DNA of 64,000 bases from NCBI GenBank assembly GCA_002355935.1, contig AP017895.1, positions 806,001-870,000 of the forward strand, written 5' to 3'. This stretch comes from Rothia aeria. GTDB taxonomy: Bacteria > Actinomycetota > Actinomycetes > Actinomycetales > Micrococcaceae. Both the position numbers and the translations under genes were made by a program. Shown one piece after another: positions 28,849 through 39,401 of the stretch. Under the pieces are notes generated by a model. The model ran no database searches, was not told the origin of the DNA, and saw nothing but the letters and a program-made list of their open reading frames with translations. Numbering within the stretch: the first letter of the stretch is position 1; every line of letters begins with the position of its first letter.

Positions 28849-31464
28849 CTACCCGGCCTCATCGAGTGAGTGCAGCATTGCCCGCAGCAGGTTTTGTGCG
28901 CCCGCCTTGGAGAGCGGTTCGTTGCGGTTGCCGCATTTGGGGGACTGCACGCAGGAGGGACAGCCACTCTCGCATCCGCAGGAATCAATAGCATCCAGAG
29001 TTGCGCCCAACCAGGTGCGAACCGCCTCAAACCCGCGCTGGGTAAAGCCTGCTCCGCCGGGTGCTGCATCGTACACGAAGATGGTGGGGCGTTCCGTATC
29101 GGCGTGGTACAGGGTGGAGAGTCCGCCTAAATCCCAGCGGTCGCAGGTTGCAATCAGTGGTAGTAGGCCGATGGCGGCGTGTTCTGCGGCGTGCAGGGTG
29201 CCGGGTGCATCAGGCTCAGCCACGCCGGCGGCAAACAGGTAGCTCGGGTCAAAGGTAAACCAGATAGCCTCGGTCATCAGGATGCTCGGCGGCATCTCCA
29301 TCGGCTCATCGCCCAGGTACTCACTGCCGTACACCGAAAACCGTTGAAAGCCCATAACCTGATCGGTCACCTGAACCCGCCCGCGGTGCATCGTCAGACC
29401 AGCAGCACCGGGCTGGGCGCCGTCGAACCCGTACCGCACACCCGCCTTTTCCTGCAGAATCTTCACCTCGGTCGCCTCAATCGCCCGCGTGTAATAGTCG
29501 GGGTACACTCGCGAGAGCAGGATAACGCGCGCCGCTTCATCCAAGGACTCCACCAGGTATTGGGCGTTCTGGTGAATATAGATAGCTCCCGGGTGTCCCT
29601 GAGTCATTGCCTGCGCCGAATCCATCGTGCCGATTAGCGAACCATCCTCGGCATCAATCAGCTGATAGGGACCACCGCCGGTGGCACGCAGATCCACCAG
29701 ATTCGTGGCCGACTCCGCGTGCGTCCAATACCAGCCGTCCGCCCTGCGGCGCAGATAATTCTGCTGCACCAGCCGGTTAAGCAGAGCCTCAGTATGCTCG
29801 CCGAACAGGGAAAGCTCCTCGGCACGTAGCGGAGACTCCGCCGCGGCAGCGCACAAATGCGGCGAAAGCACGTAAGGGTTCGTTGGGTCGAATACGGTAG
29901 CTTCCACGCTCTGCCCGAAAATCGCCTGCGGATGATGCACCAGGTACGTATCCAACGGATCGTCCCCGGCGATAAGCACGGCGAGCGCATCCTGACCCCC
30001 GCGACCGGCGCGCCCAATCCGCTGAATAAAGGATGCGCGGGTTCCGGGCCAGCCCGCCACGAGTACCGCATCCAGCCCGGAAATATCGATACCCAGCTCA
30101 AGCGCAGAGGTACTTGCCAGCCCGAGCAGTTCGCCGGTGCGCAGCCGATGCTCAAGCTCACGGCGTTCCTCGGGCATATACCCCGAACGGTACGCCGCCA
30201 CCCGATGCGCCAGCCCCGCCTCCGTCTCATCAAGGTAGCGCTGCGCTCTCTGAGAGATCAGCTCGGCACCGCGCCGCGACCGGGTGAAGGCAAGCGTGCG
30301 GGTGCGTGAGAGTACCAGGTCGGTGAGCATCTGCGCGCCCTGTTCGATAGCGGAGATGCGCTGTGGTGCCTGCTTTTCTGCCTCGGAACGGGTGTCGAAG
30401 GCGCTCGCACCGGCGGCGAGTTTATCGGTCACCTGCGTATCGGGCAGGAACTCCGGTTCCCACAGGATGACGGTGGATTCTCCGCGGGGTGCGGTCGATG
30501 CGGTAATCGCGTCAACGTTCCCCTCGGGCACTCCAATGAGCTTGGCGAAAGACTCGGCAGGGTTCGCGCTCGTGGCGGATGCCCCATAAAACACCGGATT
30601 TACGCGGTAGAGCGCGCAGACTCGGCGTAGGCGGCGCAGCAGATTGGCGATATGCGCGCCGAACACGCCGCGGTAGCTGTGCACTTCGTCAAGCACCACA
30701 TAGCGCAGCCCGCGCAGGAAGTTCGCCCATTGCCGGTGGTTGCCCAGAATTCCGTAGTTGAGCATATCCGGGGTGGTGAGCACAAAATTAGCGTGTTCGC
30801 GCACCCACCGCCGCTCCTGCGCCGGGGTGTCGCCGTCATAGGTGGCGGCGTTGAGCCCGGGAAGATGATAGGCGGTGATGGCGTTGAGCTGGTCGGCTGA
30901 GAGTGCCCGCGCCGGTGAAATATATAGAACGTTCGCTCTCTGATGAAAACCTGTGGAACCTGCATTAGTGGCCGTGGCGCTGAGCGGTTCACGGCGCGCC
31001 CCGCGGTAGAGGGCATCGAAAGCGGGCATGAGGTAACTCAGCGATTTTCCGGATGCGGTCCCGGTCGCCACAATCACATGCCGCGCCGTTGTACCCGACT
31101 CATCGTGCCCCTGCCCGGAAGCTCGCCCGAAGGAGAGCCGGTGCGCGTCTTCGGCGAGTGCAGCATCGAATGCACAATGCGCTGCCTGTGCCGCCTGCAC
31201 CTGGTGGGTGTACGGTTCGTGCACGCCCAGCGACTCGAAAGCCTCAATCACGCGCGGGTGCAGCCAGTGCGGCCACGGCGAATACTGCCCTTCACGTGCG
31301 GGGATGCGGTGCACATGGGTGATTTGCGGGGGCAGCAAGCCGTCGCCGGGGAGCTTGGGCATAAGCCTGCTCAGCTGTTCGCGAAGGTTCTCGTCGGGGC
31401 GCGAGGCAGAGGGGAATCCGGGGTGCTCATCAGCCGGGGAGTCGCAGGAAGGTTCGGGGCGCAT
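28849..31464 (-). CDS. superfamily II DEAH-box helicase with C-terminal zinc-cysteine cluster (Hrq1/MrfA-like)
   Basis: About 871 residues. Helicase motifs: ATGTASGKSLSYL (I), VLDEVHSYRG (II, DEVH), GASATSANP (III), LELGIDISGLDAV (V) and QRIGRAGRGG (VI). The C-terminal domain ends with CGCESGCPSCVQSPKCGNRN, the cysteine cluster of DUF1998/Hrq1-type 3'-5' helicases used in DNA repair. It is the helicase that defines the actinobacterial helicase/secretion neighbourhood beside Tad genes (Rv3649). The start is uncertain: ATG at 31464 or the in-frame ATG at 31533, which adds 23 residues; neither has a strong ribosome site. Confidence 0.87.
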   Translation of the reverse strand: MRPEPSCDSPADEHPGFPSASRPDENLREQLSRLMPKLPGDGLLPPQITHVHRIPAREGQYSPWPHWLHPRVIEAFESLGVHEPYTHQVQAAQAAHCAFDAALAEDAHRLSFGRASGQGHDESGTTARHVIVATGTASGKSLSYLMPAFDALYRGARREPLSATATNAGSTGFHQRANVLYISPARALSADQLNAITAYHLPGLNAATYDGDTPAQERRWVREHANFVLTTPDMLNYGILGNHRQWANFLRGLRYVVLDEVHSYRGVFGAHIANLLRRLRRVCALYRVNPVFYGASATSANPAESFAKLIGVPEGNVDAITASTAPRGESTVILWEPEFLPDTQVTDKLAAGASAFDTRSEAEKQAPQRISAIEQGAQMLTDLVLSRTRTLAFTRSRRGAELISQRAQRYLDETEAGLAHRVAAYRSGYMPEERRELEHRLRTGELLGLASTSALELGIDISGLDAVLVAGWPGTRASFIQRIGRAGRGGQDALAVLIAGDDPLDTYLVHHPQAIFGQSVEATVFDPTNPYVLSPHLCAAAAESPLRAEELSLFGEHTEALLNRLVQQNYLRRRADGWYWTHAESATNLVDLRATGGGPYQLIDAEDGSLIGTMDSAQAMTQGHPGAIYIHQNAQYLVESLDEAARVILLSRVYPDYYTRAIEATEVKILQEKAGVRYGFDGAQPGAAGLTMHRGRVQVTDQVMGFQRFSVYGSEYLGDEPMEMPPSILMTEAIWFTFDPSYLFAAGVAEPDAPGTLHAAEHAAIGLLPLIATCDRWDLGGLSTLYHADTERPTIFVYDAAPGGAGFTQRGFEAVRTWLGATLDAIDSCGCESGCPSCVQSPKCGNRNEPLSKAGAQNLLRAMLHSLDEAG

Positions 31465-31750
31465 CACACCATTGTAAAACCTCGGGTACGGTAAACCGGC
31501 GTGGGCAATCGCAGGGCGCCCGGCATGTTCCACTCGCCCCGGCAGGCAGGTCTTCGCCGTGAGAAAACGGCGAAATCAGCCGGTGCAATGGGGCAGAAAA
31601 ACGACGAGACATACCTCATGGTGAAGAAACCACATGCACCCCATCATCGCGGGCGCATCTCGCAGGAGAACAAGGATTATCGGCCACATTACGGGACGAG
31701 CGCTACCGCCACGGCACACACGATGTACCCAGAAAGCGTAAAATAGGAGG

Positions 31751-32665
31751 GTGGCTCAGAATCGAATTATCTTGTATTACCAGTTTGCCCCCATAACCGA
31801 CCCCGTGGCGGTCATGCTCTGGCAGCGTGCCCTGTGCGAGAAGCTCGGTTTGCGCGGGCGCATCCTCATTTCCAAACACGGCATTAACGGCACGCTCGGC
31901 GGCGAAATCAGCGCGGTTAAGGCGTACACCAAAGAGACCCGCCAGTACCCCGGTTTCAAGAACATGGAGTTCAAATGGTCTGAGGGCGGTGCCGAAGATT
32001 TTCCCCGTCTGTCGGTCAAAGCGCGCGATGAAATCGTGGCGTTCGGCGCTCCCGACGAGCTCACAGTAGACGAAAACGGCGTGGTCGGCGGCGGCGTGCA
32101 CCTCAAACCCGAAGAGGTGAACAAGCTTGTAGAAGAACGCGGCGATGAAGTCGTCTTCTTCGACGGACGCAACGCATTCGAGGCTAAAATCGGTAAGTTC
32201 AAGAACGCCGTGGTGCCCGATGTTCGCACCACCCACGACTTTATCCGCGAGATCGAATCCGGTAAGTATGACGATCTGAAAGATAAGCCTGTCGTCACCT
32301 ACTGCACCGGCGGCATTCGATGCGAAATCCTCTCCGCCCTTATGAAGAACCGCGGATTTAAAGAGATCTACCAGATCGACGGCGGTATTGTGCGCTACGG
32401 CGAAAAGTACGGCGATAAGTCCCTGTGGGAGGGCTCGCTCTACGTGTTCGACAAGCGCATGCACATGGAGTTCACCCCGGATACCGTCACGATCGGCCAG
32501 TGTGAGCGCTGCTCGGCGCCGTCCAATAAGTTCGAGAACTGCTCGAATGAGAGCTGTCGCGAACTCGTGCTTCTGTGCCCCGAATGCGCCACCGATGATG
32601 CGAAACGCCGCTGCGTGCCCGAATGCGCGGTGGACCGCCAGAGCGCCCACGCGGGTATCTCATGA
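31751..32665 (+). CDS. trhO: tRNA uridine(34) hydroxylase, rhodanese-like (TrhO)
   Basis: 304 residues. An N-terminal ferredoxin-like domain ([22 protein letters not shown]) is followed by a rhodanese domain with the active loop YCTGGIRCE and by a C-terminal cysteine-rich region ([28 protein letters not shown]). TrhO/YceA proteins make 5-hydroxyuridine at the wobble position of tRNA with oxygen. The GTG at 31751 has GGAGG close upstream. The stop overlaps the next gene as ATGA. Confidence 0.93.
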   Translation: MAQNRIILYYQFAPITDPVAVMLWQRALCEKLGLRGRILISKHGINGTLGGEISAVKAYTKETRQYPGFKNMEFKWSEGGAEDFPRLSVKARDEIVAFGAPDELTVDENGVVGGGVHLKPEEVNKLVEERGDEVVFFDGRNAFEAKIGKFKNAVVPDVRTTHDFIREIESGKYDDLKDKPVVTYCTGGIRCEILSALMKNRGFKEIYQIDGGIVRYGEKYGDKSLWEGSLYVFDKRMHMEFTPDTVTIGQCERCSAPSNKFENCSNESCRELVLLCPECATDDAKRRCVPECAVDRQSAHAGIS

Positions 32666-33168
32666 GCGAGTCCGTACAGGCGCCCGTGACTGTTTCACCC
32701 GCGCGCATTGAAAAACACGGCTCTTTGCTGGTGGCGGGAGTATCCCAGGTGTATAAGCTGGGGGACGATTTCACGCCGCTGTGGGATGAGCTGAATCAGA
32801 AGGCATCCCCGGCGATGCTCGATATTCTGGCGGTCACCCAGTACATTGGCGTGTGCACCCAACCCAGTACCGATGGTTTCGTGCGCTACACGGCCGGTAT
32901 TTTGGTTGATGACCGCGCCTCGGCGCATAAACTTGGGCTGGGTCTGCTGGAACTTCCCGCGAGCACCTACGCGGTGGTTGAGGTTACCGGGCCGATTTCG
33001 CGGTCTATTCCGGCAGGTTTTGAGAGCTTTGAGCGTGAGTTCTTCCCGTCGCATCCGCAGTACCGCCCGTTAGGCGGCCTGGAGGTGTACGGTCGCGGCG
33101 ATATGCAGGCGGCAGACTACACGATGGAACTGTGGGTTCCGCTGCTAGAGGTTCCTGCCTCAGCATAA
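32662..33168 (+). CDS. GyrI-like (AraC effector-binding fold) protein
   Basis: 168 residues with no DNA-binding domain. The pattern [21 protein letters not shown] followed by [16 protein letters not shown] ... YTMELWVPL is that of free-standing GyrI-like/SOUL-type ligand-binding proteins. The ATG at 32662 overlaps the TrhO stop by 4 bp, so the two are coupled. Ligand unknown. It may bind small hydrophobic compounds or be a cyclopropanoid hydrolase, both known in the family. Confidence 0.7.
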   Translation: MSESVQAPVTVSPARIEKHGSLLVAGVSQVYKLGDDFTPLWDELNQKASPAMLDILAVTQYIGVCTQPSTDGFVRYTAGILVDDRASAHKLGLGLLELPASTYAVVEVTGPISRSIPAGFESFEREFFPSHPQYRPLGGLEVYGRGDMQAADYTMELWVPLLEVPASA

Positions 33169-33178
33169 AGCGCTCCGA

Positions 33179-33643
33179 CTAGAACTCCTTAGTCTTCTCC
33201 CAAGCCTCTATTTCGCCGGGGACTACCTCGAACACGGGGTGCACCGCGGGCTTACCGGCCTGGGTGAATTTCGCGAGACGCTCGGTAAGAATAGGCTCCC
33301 AATCGGCATCTCGCCCGGCAACTTTGTGCGCCAGAAAGCTCAGCTCGTAGGCAAGCTGGCCCTCGGTCACGGCAATAGGCTCCAGGTTCTTACCCCGCTC
33401 AGCGGTAATCAGCGAACGGTTGAAGGAGTACCCGCGCAGCTGCGCCTCATCGGCGAGCCCGTGCAGATAAGCCCCAATAGCCTCTACCGGCTGAGAATGC
33501 GCACGAAACCGAATGAGCTGCGGATGATTCGTGTACCCTCGGGTGAGCCCGCGCAGCACTTTCTGCGCAAGCAAGCTCTCACGCCAGCACGCGATCAGGG
33601 CGCGACGGTCAAGAAGGGACGGGTGGGCAGACCAAATACGCAT
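33179..33643 (-). CDS. pyrimidine-dimer DNA glycosylase (endonuclease V type)
   Basis: 154 residues starting MRIWSAHPSLLDRRALIACW, with LLAQKVLRG, GYTNHPQLIRFR and a C-terminal HPVFEVVPGEIEAWE. This is the bacterial Pyr_excise pattern related to T4 DenV, which cleaves at UV photodimers. The ATG at 33643 gives the family N-terminus; upstream in-frame codons to 33766 are unrelated and run through a hairpin. It converges with the GyrI-like gene, 10 bp apart. Confidence 0.82.
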   Translation of the reverse strand: MRIWSAHPSLLDRRALIACWRESLLAQKVLRGLTRGYTNHPQLIRFRAHSQPVEAIGAYLHGLADEAQLRGYSFNRSLITAERGKNLEPIAVTEGQLAYELSFLAHKVAGRDADWEPILTERLAKFTQAGKPAVHPVFEVVPGEIEAWEKTKEF

Positions 33644-33724
33644 CCATCCACTATACAGCCGCAGACCTGCGCTCTTAGGTAAAACAGCAGCGGTCTGCCC
33701 AAAAATATTGAGGCAGAATGCACC

Positions 33725-33765
33725 TGTGGGGCGCTCGCATCTGAACAGGATGCGAGCGCCCCACA
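33725..33765. terminator. strong hairpin between glycine-rich gene 2 and the glycosylase gene
   Basis: TGTGGGGCGCTCGCATC pairs perfectly with GATGCGAGCGCCCCACA around a 7-base loop, 22 bp after the stop of glycine-rich gene 2 on the minus strand. It probably terminates that gene. Confidence 0.8.
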
Positions 33766-33786
33766 TTAGTGTAGGTACCCTCTATG

Positions 33787-35165
33787 CTACGAGTTCCGCG
33801 CCATCCATTCTGGATCTTCGGGCGAGGTAGGCTCCGGATCGGGCTGCTTATTCGGATCTGAAGGGCAGAAAGAATACCTAATCATACCGTCTGTGGTTGA
33901 TCCCACCACTACGGATGAGCCGCCTTCAGCGGTAATATAGGGATCGATTACGTCAGGGGAAACAAAGTTTCCGCCGCCACCGCCACCACCGGAGGCAACA
34001 CCCACAAACGCGGTATCAGACTTGAGACTTTCGGATGCGACAGCCACCGCCGAACCTGACCCGCCTCCACCGTAGCCCGCGCCACCGCCGCCGGAAACAA
34101 TGTACCCGGTAGCATTGCGGTCATCACTCGTGTTGCCTACGGTACTGAGCGCGTACCCATAGGCGACAACGCCGTCAGCCCCGTTGCCGTTGGGGCCTGA
34201 GCCACCAGATTTGCCCGCAGAGTTTCCGGTACGAATCTCTGTTCGCGCAGTAGAGTCAAAGATCAGCTCTTTATCTCCCGTGACGGTAGCTAGGGCACCG
34301 CCAGAGCCACCGATCGCGCTGCTGCCGTTCGATCCGGAGGGAATTAGAACCTCGGCGTCGTAGTGCTGGTGGTAACGTTCCTGCCCCGAGAATCCCAAGC
34401 CTTCTGGCACATAGTCATCACCTGCGGAACCGCCCCGACCAATATGCAGATTAGGGCTTTCATAGAAGGTTGGGTCGTCTGTTATCCATGTTCCTCCCTC
34501 CTGGGTAGCGTGTGTGAATCCGCGTGCGCCCGCGCCTCCACCGCCTCCGGCAACGGCGAGTACGGTTTCTTGGGAGGTTTGTGCATCGACCATGACGATT
34601 GCTGAAGAACCGCCGCCAGAGCCCGAATAGACCGTAACCTTATTGCTGTGGCTGTTCAGTTTACCCTGTACGTCTGACCCCAGTTCGGTGGGCAGTGCCG
34701 CAGACGAACCGCCATTACCGTACCCTTCGCCGCCTTTGGCGGGGCGGTCATAATATCCGACGCCGCTGGTACCCACATAGAATTTGATGCGCTGCCCGGG
34801 TGTTACCTTGACGGTTCCCTTAATGTAGCCGCCGCCGCCTCCAGTACCGCCGGTTCGGTTAGGTCCTGTGAACTCCGAGTATGGTGCAATAAGGGTACCG
34901 CCTACACCGCCGAGTAGATCAAAGCGCATATATGAGGCATAGTCGGGAACCACAATTTCTTCATAGCCTTTTCACCGGCTGCACGATTTTCCGCCGCCAT
35001 GCGCATATCCTTGGCAAAAATCTCGTAGCTTTTATCGGGGTCTAGGCAGGGGCCGTCGTCGGCAGATGATGATGCATACGCCGGAATAACGGCGGTGCTC
35101 AGCACAAGCGGCGCAGCCCATGCGGTTCCGGTCACCAGATCTCGGCGAGAAATGCCTCGTCTCAT
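33787..35165 (-). CDS. Tat-exported glycine-rich protein, paralogue 2 (frameshifted)
   Basis: About 459 residues after repair. Signal: GISRRDLVTGTAWAAPLVLS with cleavage after PAYA. The mature part repeats the family plan: a VTPGQRIKFYVGTSG beta block, GYGNGGSSAALP, AVAGGGGGAGARG and VSGGGGAGYGGGGSGS, ending with RYSFCPSDPN. Cysteines are limited to CLDPDKS and SFCPSD. The frame breaks at 34967-34968 (CC on the plus strand); one added base gives GEKGYEEIVVPDYASYMRF, as in paralogue 3. AAGGA lies 8 bases before the ATG. Export route from the signal; role unknown. Confidence 0.78.
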
Positions 35166-35201
35166 AGAAAATATCCTTGTGTTTGAAATTGTTGTGAGTG
35201 T

Positions 35202-35399
35202 TTACCGTGCACAATGATCCCCAAGGAACAATGCGCTGCACCGCCAGGTTAGGGCTGATGAGGCTTCACAATGCGGGCGCGATGTCATAGCCAGCGGGGC
35301 TATCGTGACAGAGGCAGATACGACGGTGGAGGTGAGGACGGCTGGTGCCGCCCACGCCGCACCGGCGACGAGTTTTCTGCGTGAGATACCCCGTGTCAT
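35202..35399 (-). pseudogene. Tat signal-peptide remnant of a glycine-rich paralogue
   Basis: 65 codons. The first 28 read as a complete family signal, GISRRKLVAGAAWAAPAVLT, preceded by AAGGA, then the sequence leaves the family completely and stops 36 bp before paralogue 2. Either it is the stump of a deleted paralogue or it encodes a short exported peptide with three cysteines. No glycine-rich coding remains. Confidence 0.65.
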
Positions 35400-35873
35400 G
35401 TGTGATGTAGTCCTTGGGTTGGTCTTGTGTTTGAGCTGAGAGCACCCGGCGCTTATGCGCCTCTCCCACGTAATGGGGGAGAGGCGCAATGGGGCTAGAC
35501 TACTGTAGCTGAGTGAATACTTGAGTCTGCCGTACTGCCGCAGCAATGCGACCGGCGCTCCTTCATAAGTATGCCACATAAGCCCGATATTTAAGAATAT
35601 ATATGCATTTATAGTGCGGTGTGATGTTGACTTACTAAACTGTAAAGTCTAGCTTTATAAAGACCTTTTGGGGTGTTTAAGAGAAAATTAAGCCACTGGT
35701 CTTCGAATGCATTTTTATCCACCCAAGGTGGTGGGAAGGGGTAATAAATAAGCCGCACGGCACCGCGAACACCCAAGAGATAAACCCTAAAATAATCCCG
35801 GGTGTCCGCGCCGCCGTGCGACACGCTTATATATTTTTAGGCTAACCGGCCGATACGGGGACCGGATCAGCCG
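35400..35873. other. 474-bp gap with terminator, no gene
   Basis: Contains the leader of the remnant signal-peptide reading frame, an AT-rich stretch at 35580-35700 and the terminator of paralogue 3 at 35754-35820. No coding region recognised. Confidence 0.5.
35754..35820 (-). terminator. terminator of glycine-rich gene 3
   Basis: CGCACGGCACCGCGAACACCC pairs with GGGTGTCCGCGCCGCCGTGCG with three mismatches (mostly G-U in RNA), 54 bp after the gene's stop. On the minus strand it is followed by CTTATTTATT. Confidence 0.7.
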
Positions 35874-37186
35874 CTACTTGGAGACGCAGAATGCGTACTG
35901 GCCAATACCGTCACGGGACTCGCCGCGAACCGTGCCCTGCCCGCTTGAGCGCTGGAAGGTGGGGTTGATGACGTCGGCAGCGACAAAGCTGCCGCCACCG
36001 CCACCGCCACCGGCGACCACACCTGCACTCACTGAGTAGGCATCGCTTACGGTCTTCCCATCTCCCAACACGTTAATAGTCTGTGCGCCAATAGCTGCTG
36101 CTGCGCCTGAACCGCCGCCGCCGTAGCCGCCACCGCCACCGCCAGAAACAGCGTATGCGGTTACGTTGAACTTGTAAGGGCTTCCGCCGTCGGGCTGGTC
36201 GGTTTCTTTGGTACTGATCGAGTAGGAGTATGCCACCACACCGTCGGCACCACTAGCTTTCGCGCCTGAACCGCCCGCAACACCTGCTACGGTGCTGGTG
36301 CGGATATTTGACTCGGTGGTGCTGGAGAAGGAAAGGTCCTTAGCGGTGCTGTAGGTGGCTTTGCTGCCGCCTGCGCCGCCGTTTGCGCCGCTGCCGGGGT
36401 TACCGCCGCGTACAGTTACTATTGCGGAGGGGTATTCGCTGTACACCTCGGTGCCGTTACTGCCAGCCTGCGGGAAGTCGCTCGCATCGCCGCCATTACT
36501 GAGTACCGGGAAACCACCGTCAGTCTTCCAGCCAGCCAGCTTGGTGCCGTTCAGAGTCTCACGTGCTGCCTGGGTCATAGCGCGGGTGCCACCGCCGCCA
36601 CCGCCGCCAGCGACGGCGAGCAGTTTTTCTTCCGAAGATCCCTTATCGCTAATAAGCACGGCGCTTGCGCCACCGCCTGAGCCCGAGTACACCACAATGT
36701 GGTTGTAGGTGGGGCTCTGCATTTCATCCAGGTCAGATACTTCTACGCCGGTTTCAAGAAGAGTGTTGGAGCTACCGCCGTTCCCGTAGCCTTCACCACC
36801 TGCGGCAGGCTTGTCGTAGAGGCCAAGGCCGCCAGCGCCCACATGGAACTTCACGGTCTGTCCGGGGGTGACCTTAATGGTTCCCTCAATATCTGCGCCT
36901 GCGCCGCCATCACCGACGTTGCGGTTAGCATGGTCGACGCCGCCGCCGTAACCGCCCTGGATCTTAAACCACATGTAGGTGGCACCTTCGGGACAGTTAT
37001 TTCTTCGTAGCCCTTTTTATTATTTGCACGACCTGGGGCAACTGTCTGGCGTGCTTCGAAGTCATTGAGGTTTTGGCAGGGGTTAACTGAAGATGCATAC
37101 GCGGGTATAGCTGTAGATGTCAGCACTGCGGGGGCGGCCCAAGCGGCGCCTGCCACGAGCGACCTGCGGGAAATATTCCTGGTCAT
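35874..37186 (-). CDS. Tat-exported glycine-rich protein, paralogue 3 (frameshifted)
   Basis: About 437 residues after repair. Signal NISRRSLVAGAAWAAPAVLT, cleavage after PAYA. Family plan: VTPGQTVKFHVGAGGLGLYD, GYGNGGSSN, AVAGGGGGGGTRA, VSGGGGGGYGGGGSGA, and the C-terminal YAFCVSK. Two cysteines, NPCQNL and AFCVSK. The frame breaks at the G-run 36990-36992; one added base gives ITVPEGATYMWFKIQGGYGG. The ATG at 37186 is preferred over 37195 because the AAGGA is 10 rather than 1 base away. The closest relatives are paralogues 2 and 5. Role unknown. Confidence 0.78.
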
Positions 37187-38120
37187 GGTCTGCATGTCCT
37201 TGAGTGTAGTAGTTCGAGTGTGAACGTGTCACTGCGTGGGTATTGGGCGCGTGGTAGCCACAAGAGGGTGAATACTGCGTGCGGGAAATCAATACCTACT
37301 GATGACAGTTGAAAGCTGAGCGAGTACTACGGCACCTGAGAAGGCACCTCCCCTCAGTGTGCCCGCAGGACTCATAAAACTCAAGTAAATATTGACGATT
37401 GGGTAGATTTTTTCTTGAAAATATGATAAACAACCTATCCAGGTTGCATATACTCTACTTTTGGTTGTACTTATTCCACCCCTTGATACGTTTTAATGTT
37501 TTACCGGTGTAGTAAACCGGTGACAGGTGGCTATTTTATGATGCGCATCGCATAAAAAACAGGTTTTTCGTGATGGAAAACACCTTAAAAATAGTGTCTT
37601 GGGAGCCATGAAAAGACAAAAAACGAACCCTCTCATTTGAAAGTTAAACATTCAAACGAGAAAGTCCGTTGCTCCAACTATAGGTTTATATAAAGCTTTA
37701 CCAGAAGCTCTATAGTCCGCTGTATTTCAGGGGAATCAAGGGGTGGGTGAACCCCAAGTAAGCAGCTGCATTATTGCTGCTGTGCATCTGTTGCTAGGTG
37801 TGATGCTCCTGCTGTGAGGTGGGGTGGAGAATATGCACCGCTCCACTATTGACCGCGCCACCGCTAAATGCATAAATATAGGCTGTTCCAATCATGCAAT
37901 CAGCTGCAAAAACACTAGCCAACACCGTCCGCCGGCAGTGTGAACATCGGTACTGATGGCGTAGAACACGTCATTGGTGTATACCCGTATTTCATGCCAT
38001 TGGCAGGGCATGAAATACGGGTAGGATTGAGAGCTTCACCTGTGTGCGGCTGGAAGCCGCAGCTAGGGGTGCGCAGAGAGGCCTATAACCTGGTTTTATG
38101 ACATAAGTTCATCATTAGAC
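37187..38120. other. 934-bp gap with two hairpins and a shared leader word
   Basis: No gene recognised. Features seen: TAAAACTCAAGT at 37375-37386, repeated upstream of paralogue 4; an AT-rich block at 37380-37500; an imperfect inverted repeat at about 37622-37670; and a perfect hairpin at 37982-38023. The region may carry the promoter of paralogue 3 and the 3' end of paralogue 4, or the remains of a deleted paralogue. Confidence 0.5.
37982..38023 (-). terminator. hairpin downstream of glycine-rich gene 4
   Basis: TACCCGTATTTCATGCC pairs perfectly over 17 bp with GGCATGAAATACGGGTA around an 8-base loop. It lies about 100 bp after the gene's stop. It lacks a T-tract, so the terminator role is inferred from position. 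Confidence 0.55.
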
Positions 38121-39401
38121 CTAGGCGGGGAAACAGAAACCATATTCCAGGTACCCCGGCTCAAGATCAGTAGATGCTGTAAAGTAGGTTCCACCTATGT
38201 CTGGAGAAATATAAGAATCGCCGCCACCGCCGCCACCCATCGTGACCCCCATGCCAATGGCGTACACTTCGCCGCTGTGCTCATCATACTTTTGCATTCC
38301 AAGTGCGAGAACACCACCTGAACTGCCACCGCCCCAGCCAGCTCCACCACCGGGTGAAACCGCATACCCAGAGACGGCATGCACATATTCTGAAGCATTA
38401 GCGTCATCACCATAAAACTTATGGGTGCTGTAGGCATACCCATACGCTGCCACGCCGTCCGCTCCGTGAGCACGCAGACCGTCGCCTCCAATGCCCCCGG
38501 TGGTGCTCATGGTGCGGATGGTGACAGGTGTCTGTTCGACGCTCTTGAAAACAAACGGGTCAATAGTGGGGAGTTCGGCGGGTTCTGAGCCTTTACCCCC
38601 TATTCCACCGTATCCTCTTTTGCCTCCATGTACGAATAGTTGTTTCCCCTCGTAGAATCCGTAGTAATTACGGTAGCCGTAAAAGTTTCCGTCAACGGAC
38701 CAACCATCTCCACCGTAGTGTAGTGGATGAATTGAGTCTCCTCCCATCCCCATGTAGGGGGAACCGTAATTCTCCCATGAGGCATCCCTCTTATGATCAG
38801 ATGTATTTCTGGAATCATCTGCGGTACCTCGGAGACCGGCGCCTCCGCCGCCGCCAGCAACAACAAGAACTGTTTCTTGTGCAGGATCAGCAGGATCAAC
38901 CCTCACAATTGCTGATGACCCGCCGCCTGATCCGCCGTATATCACTACGTTGTCTGCTTTAAGGTCTGTCAGGATCTTCTGTTCTTCGGCAGGTATAACC
39001 GATGAGGGAGAAAGCTTAGAAGAACCGCCTTTACCGTATCCGGCACCCCCTTCTGCCGGTCGGGTACCGAAAGCCTCGCCAGAGGAACCCAAATAAATTT
39101 TAAAGATCTGACCGGGGGTCACCTCAAGAGCCCCCGAGACCTTTGCTCCATGTCCGCCGATAGCATACGATTCCAGGTACCCGCCTGCGCCTCCAACAAG
39201 CTCGAAGTACAGACTGGCTGCCCCATCAGGTACAACAATCTCGTGATAGTTTGTTTCTGCGGCGGTAATCCTACTGCTTTTAGGGCAGATGAGACGTGTC
39301 GATGATGCCGCATAGGCGGGTACTGCTGTGGAAGCTAACACTGCAGGTGCCGCCCAGGCGGTACCAACCACGACTCTCCGGCGTGAAATCTCTTGGGTCA
39401 T
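38121..39401 (-). CDS. Tat-exported glycine-rich protein, paralogue 4
   Basis: 426 residues, frame intact. Signal EISRRRVVVGTAWAAPAVLA, cleavage after PAYA. Mature part: ASLYFELVGGAGGYLESYAI, VTPGQIFKIYLGSSG, GYGKGGSS, VVAGGGGGAGLRG, VSPGGGAGWGGGSSGGVLAL and the C-terminal YGFCFPA. Tryptophan replaces tyrosine in the usual GYGGGGSG block, the most diverged of the set. Cysteines only in LICPKS and GFCFPA. AAGGA lies 12 bases before the ATG. Role unknown. Confidence 0.8.
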   Translation of the reverse strand: MTQEISRRRVVVGTAWAAPAVLASTAVPAYAASSTRLICPKSSRITAAETNYHEIVVPDGAASLYFELVGGAGGYLESYAIGGHGAKVSGALEVTPGQIFKIYLGSSGEAFGTRPAEGGAGYGKGGSSKLSPSSVIPAEEQKILTDLKADNVVIYGGSGGGSSAIVRVDPADPAQETVLVVAGGGGGAGLRGTADDSRNTSDHKRDASWENYGSPYMGMGGDSIHPLHYGGDGWSVDGNFYGYRNYYGFYEGKQLFVHGGKRGYGGIGGKGSEPAELPTIDPFVFKSVEQTPVTIRTMSTTGGIGGDGLRAHGADGVAAYGYAYSTHKFYGDDANASEYVHAVSGYAVSPGGGAGWGGGSSGGVLALGMQKYDEHSGEVYAIGMGVTMGGGGGGDSYISPDIGGTYFTASTDLEPGYLEYGFCFPA

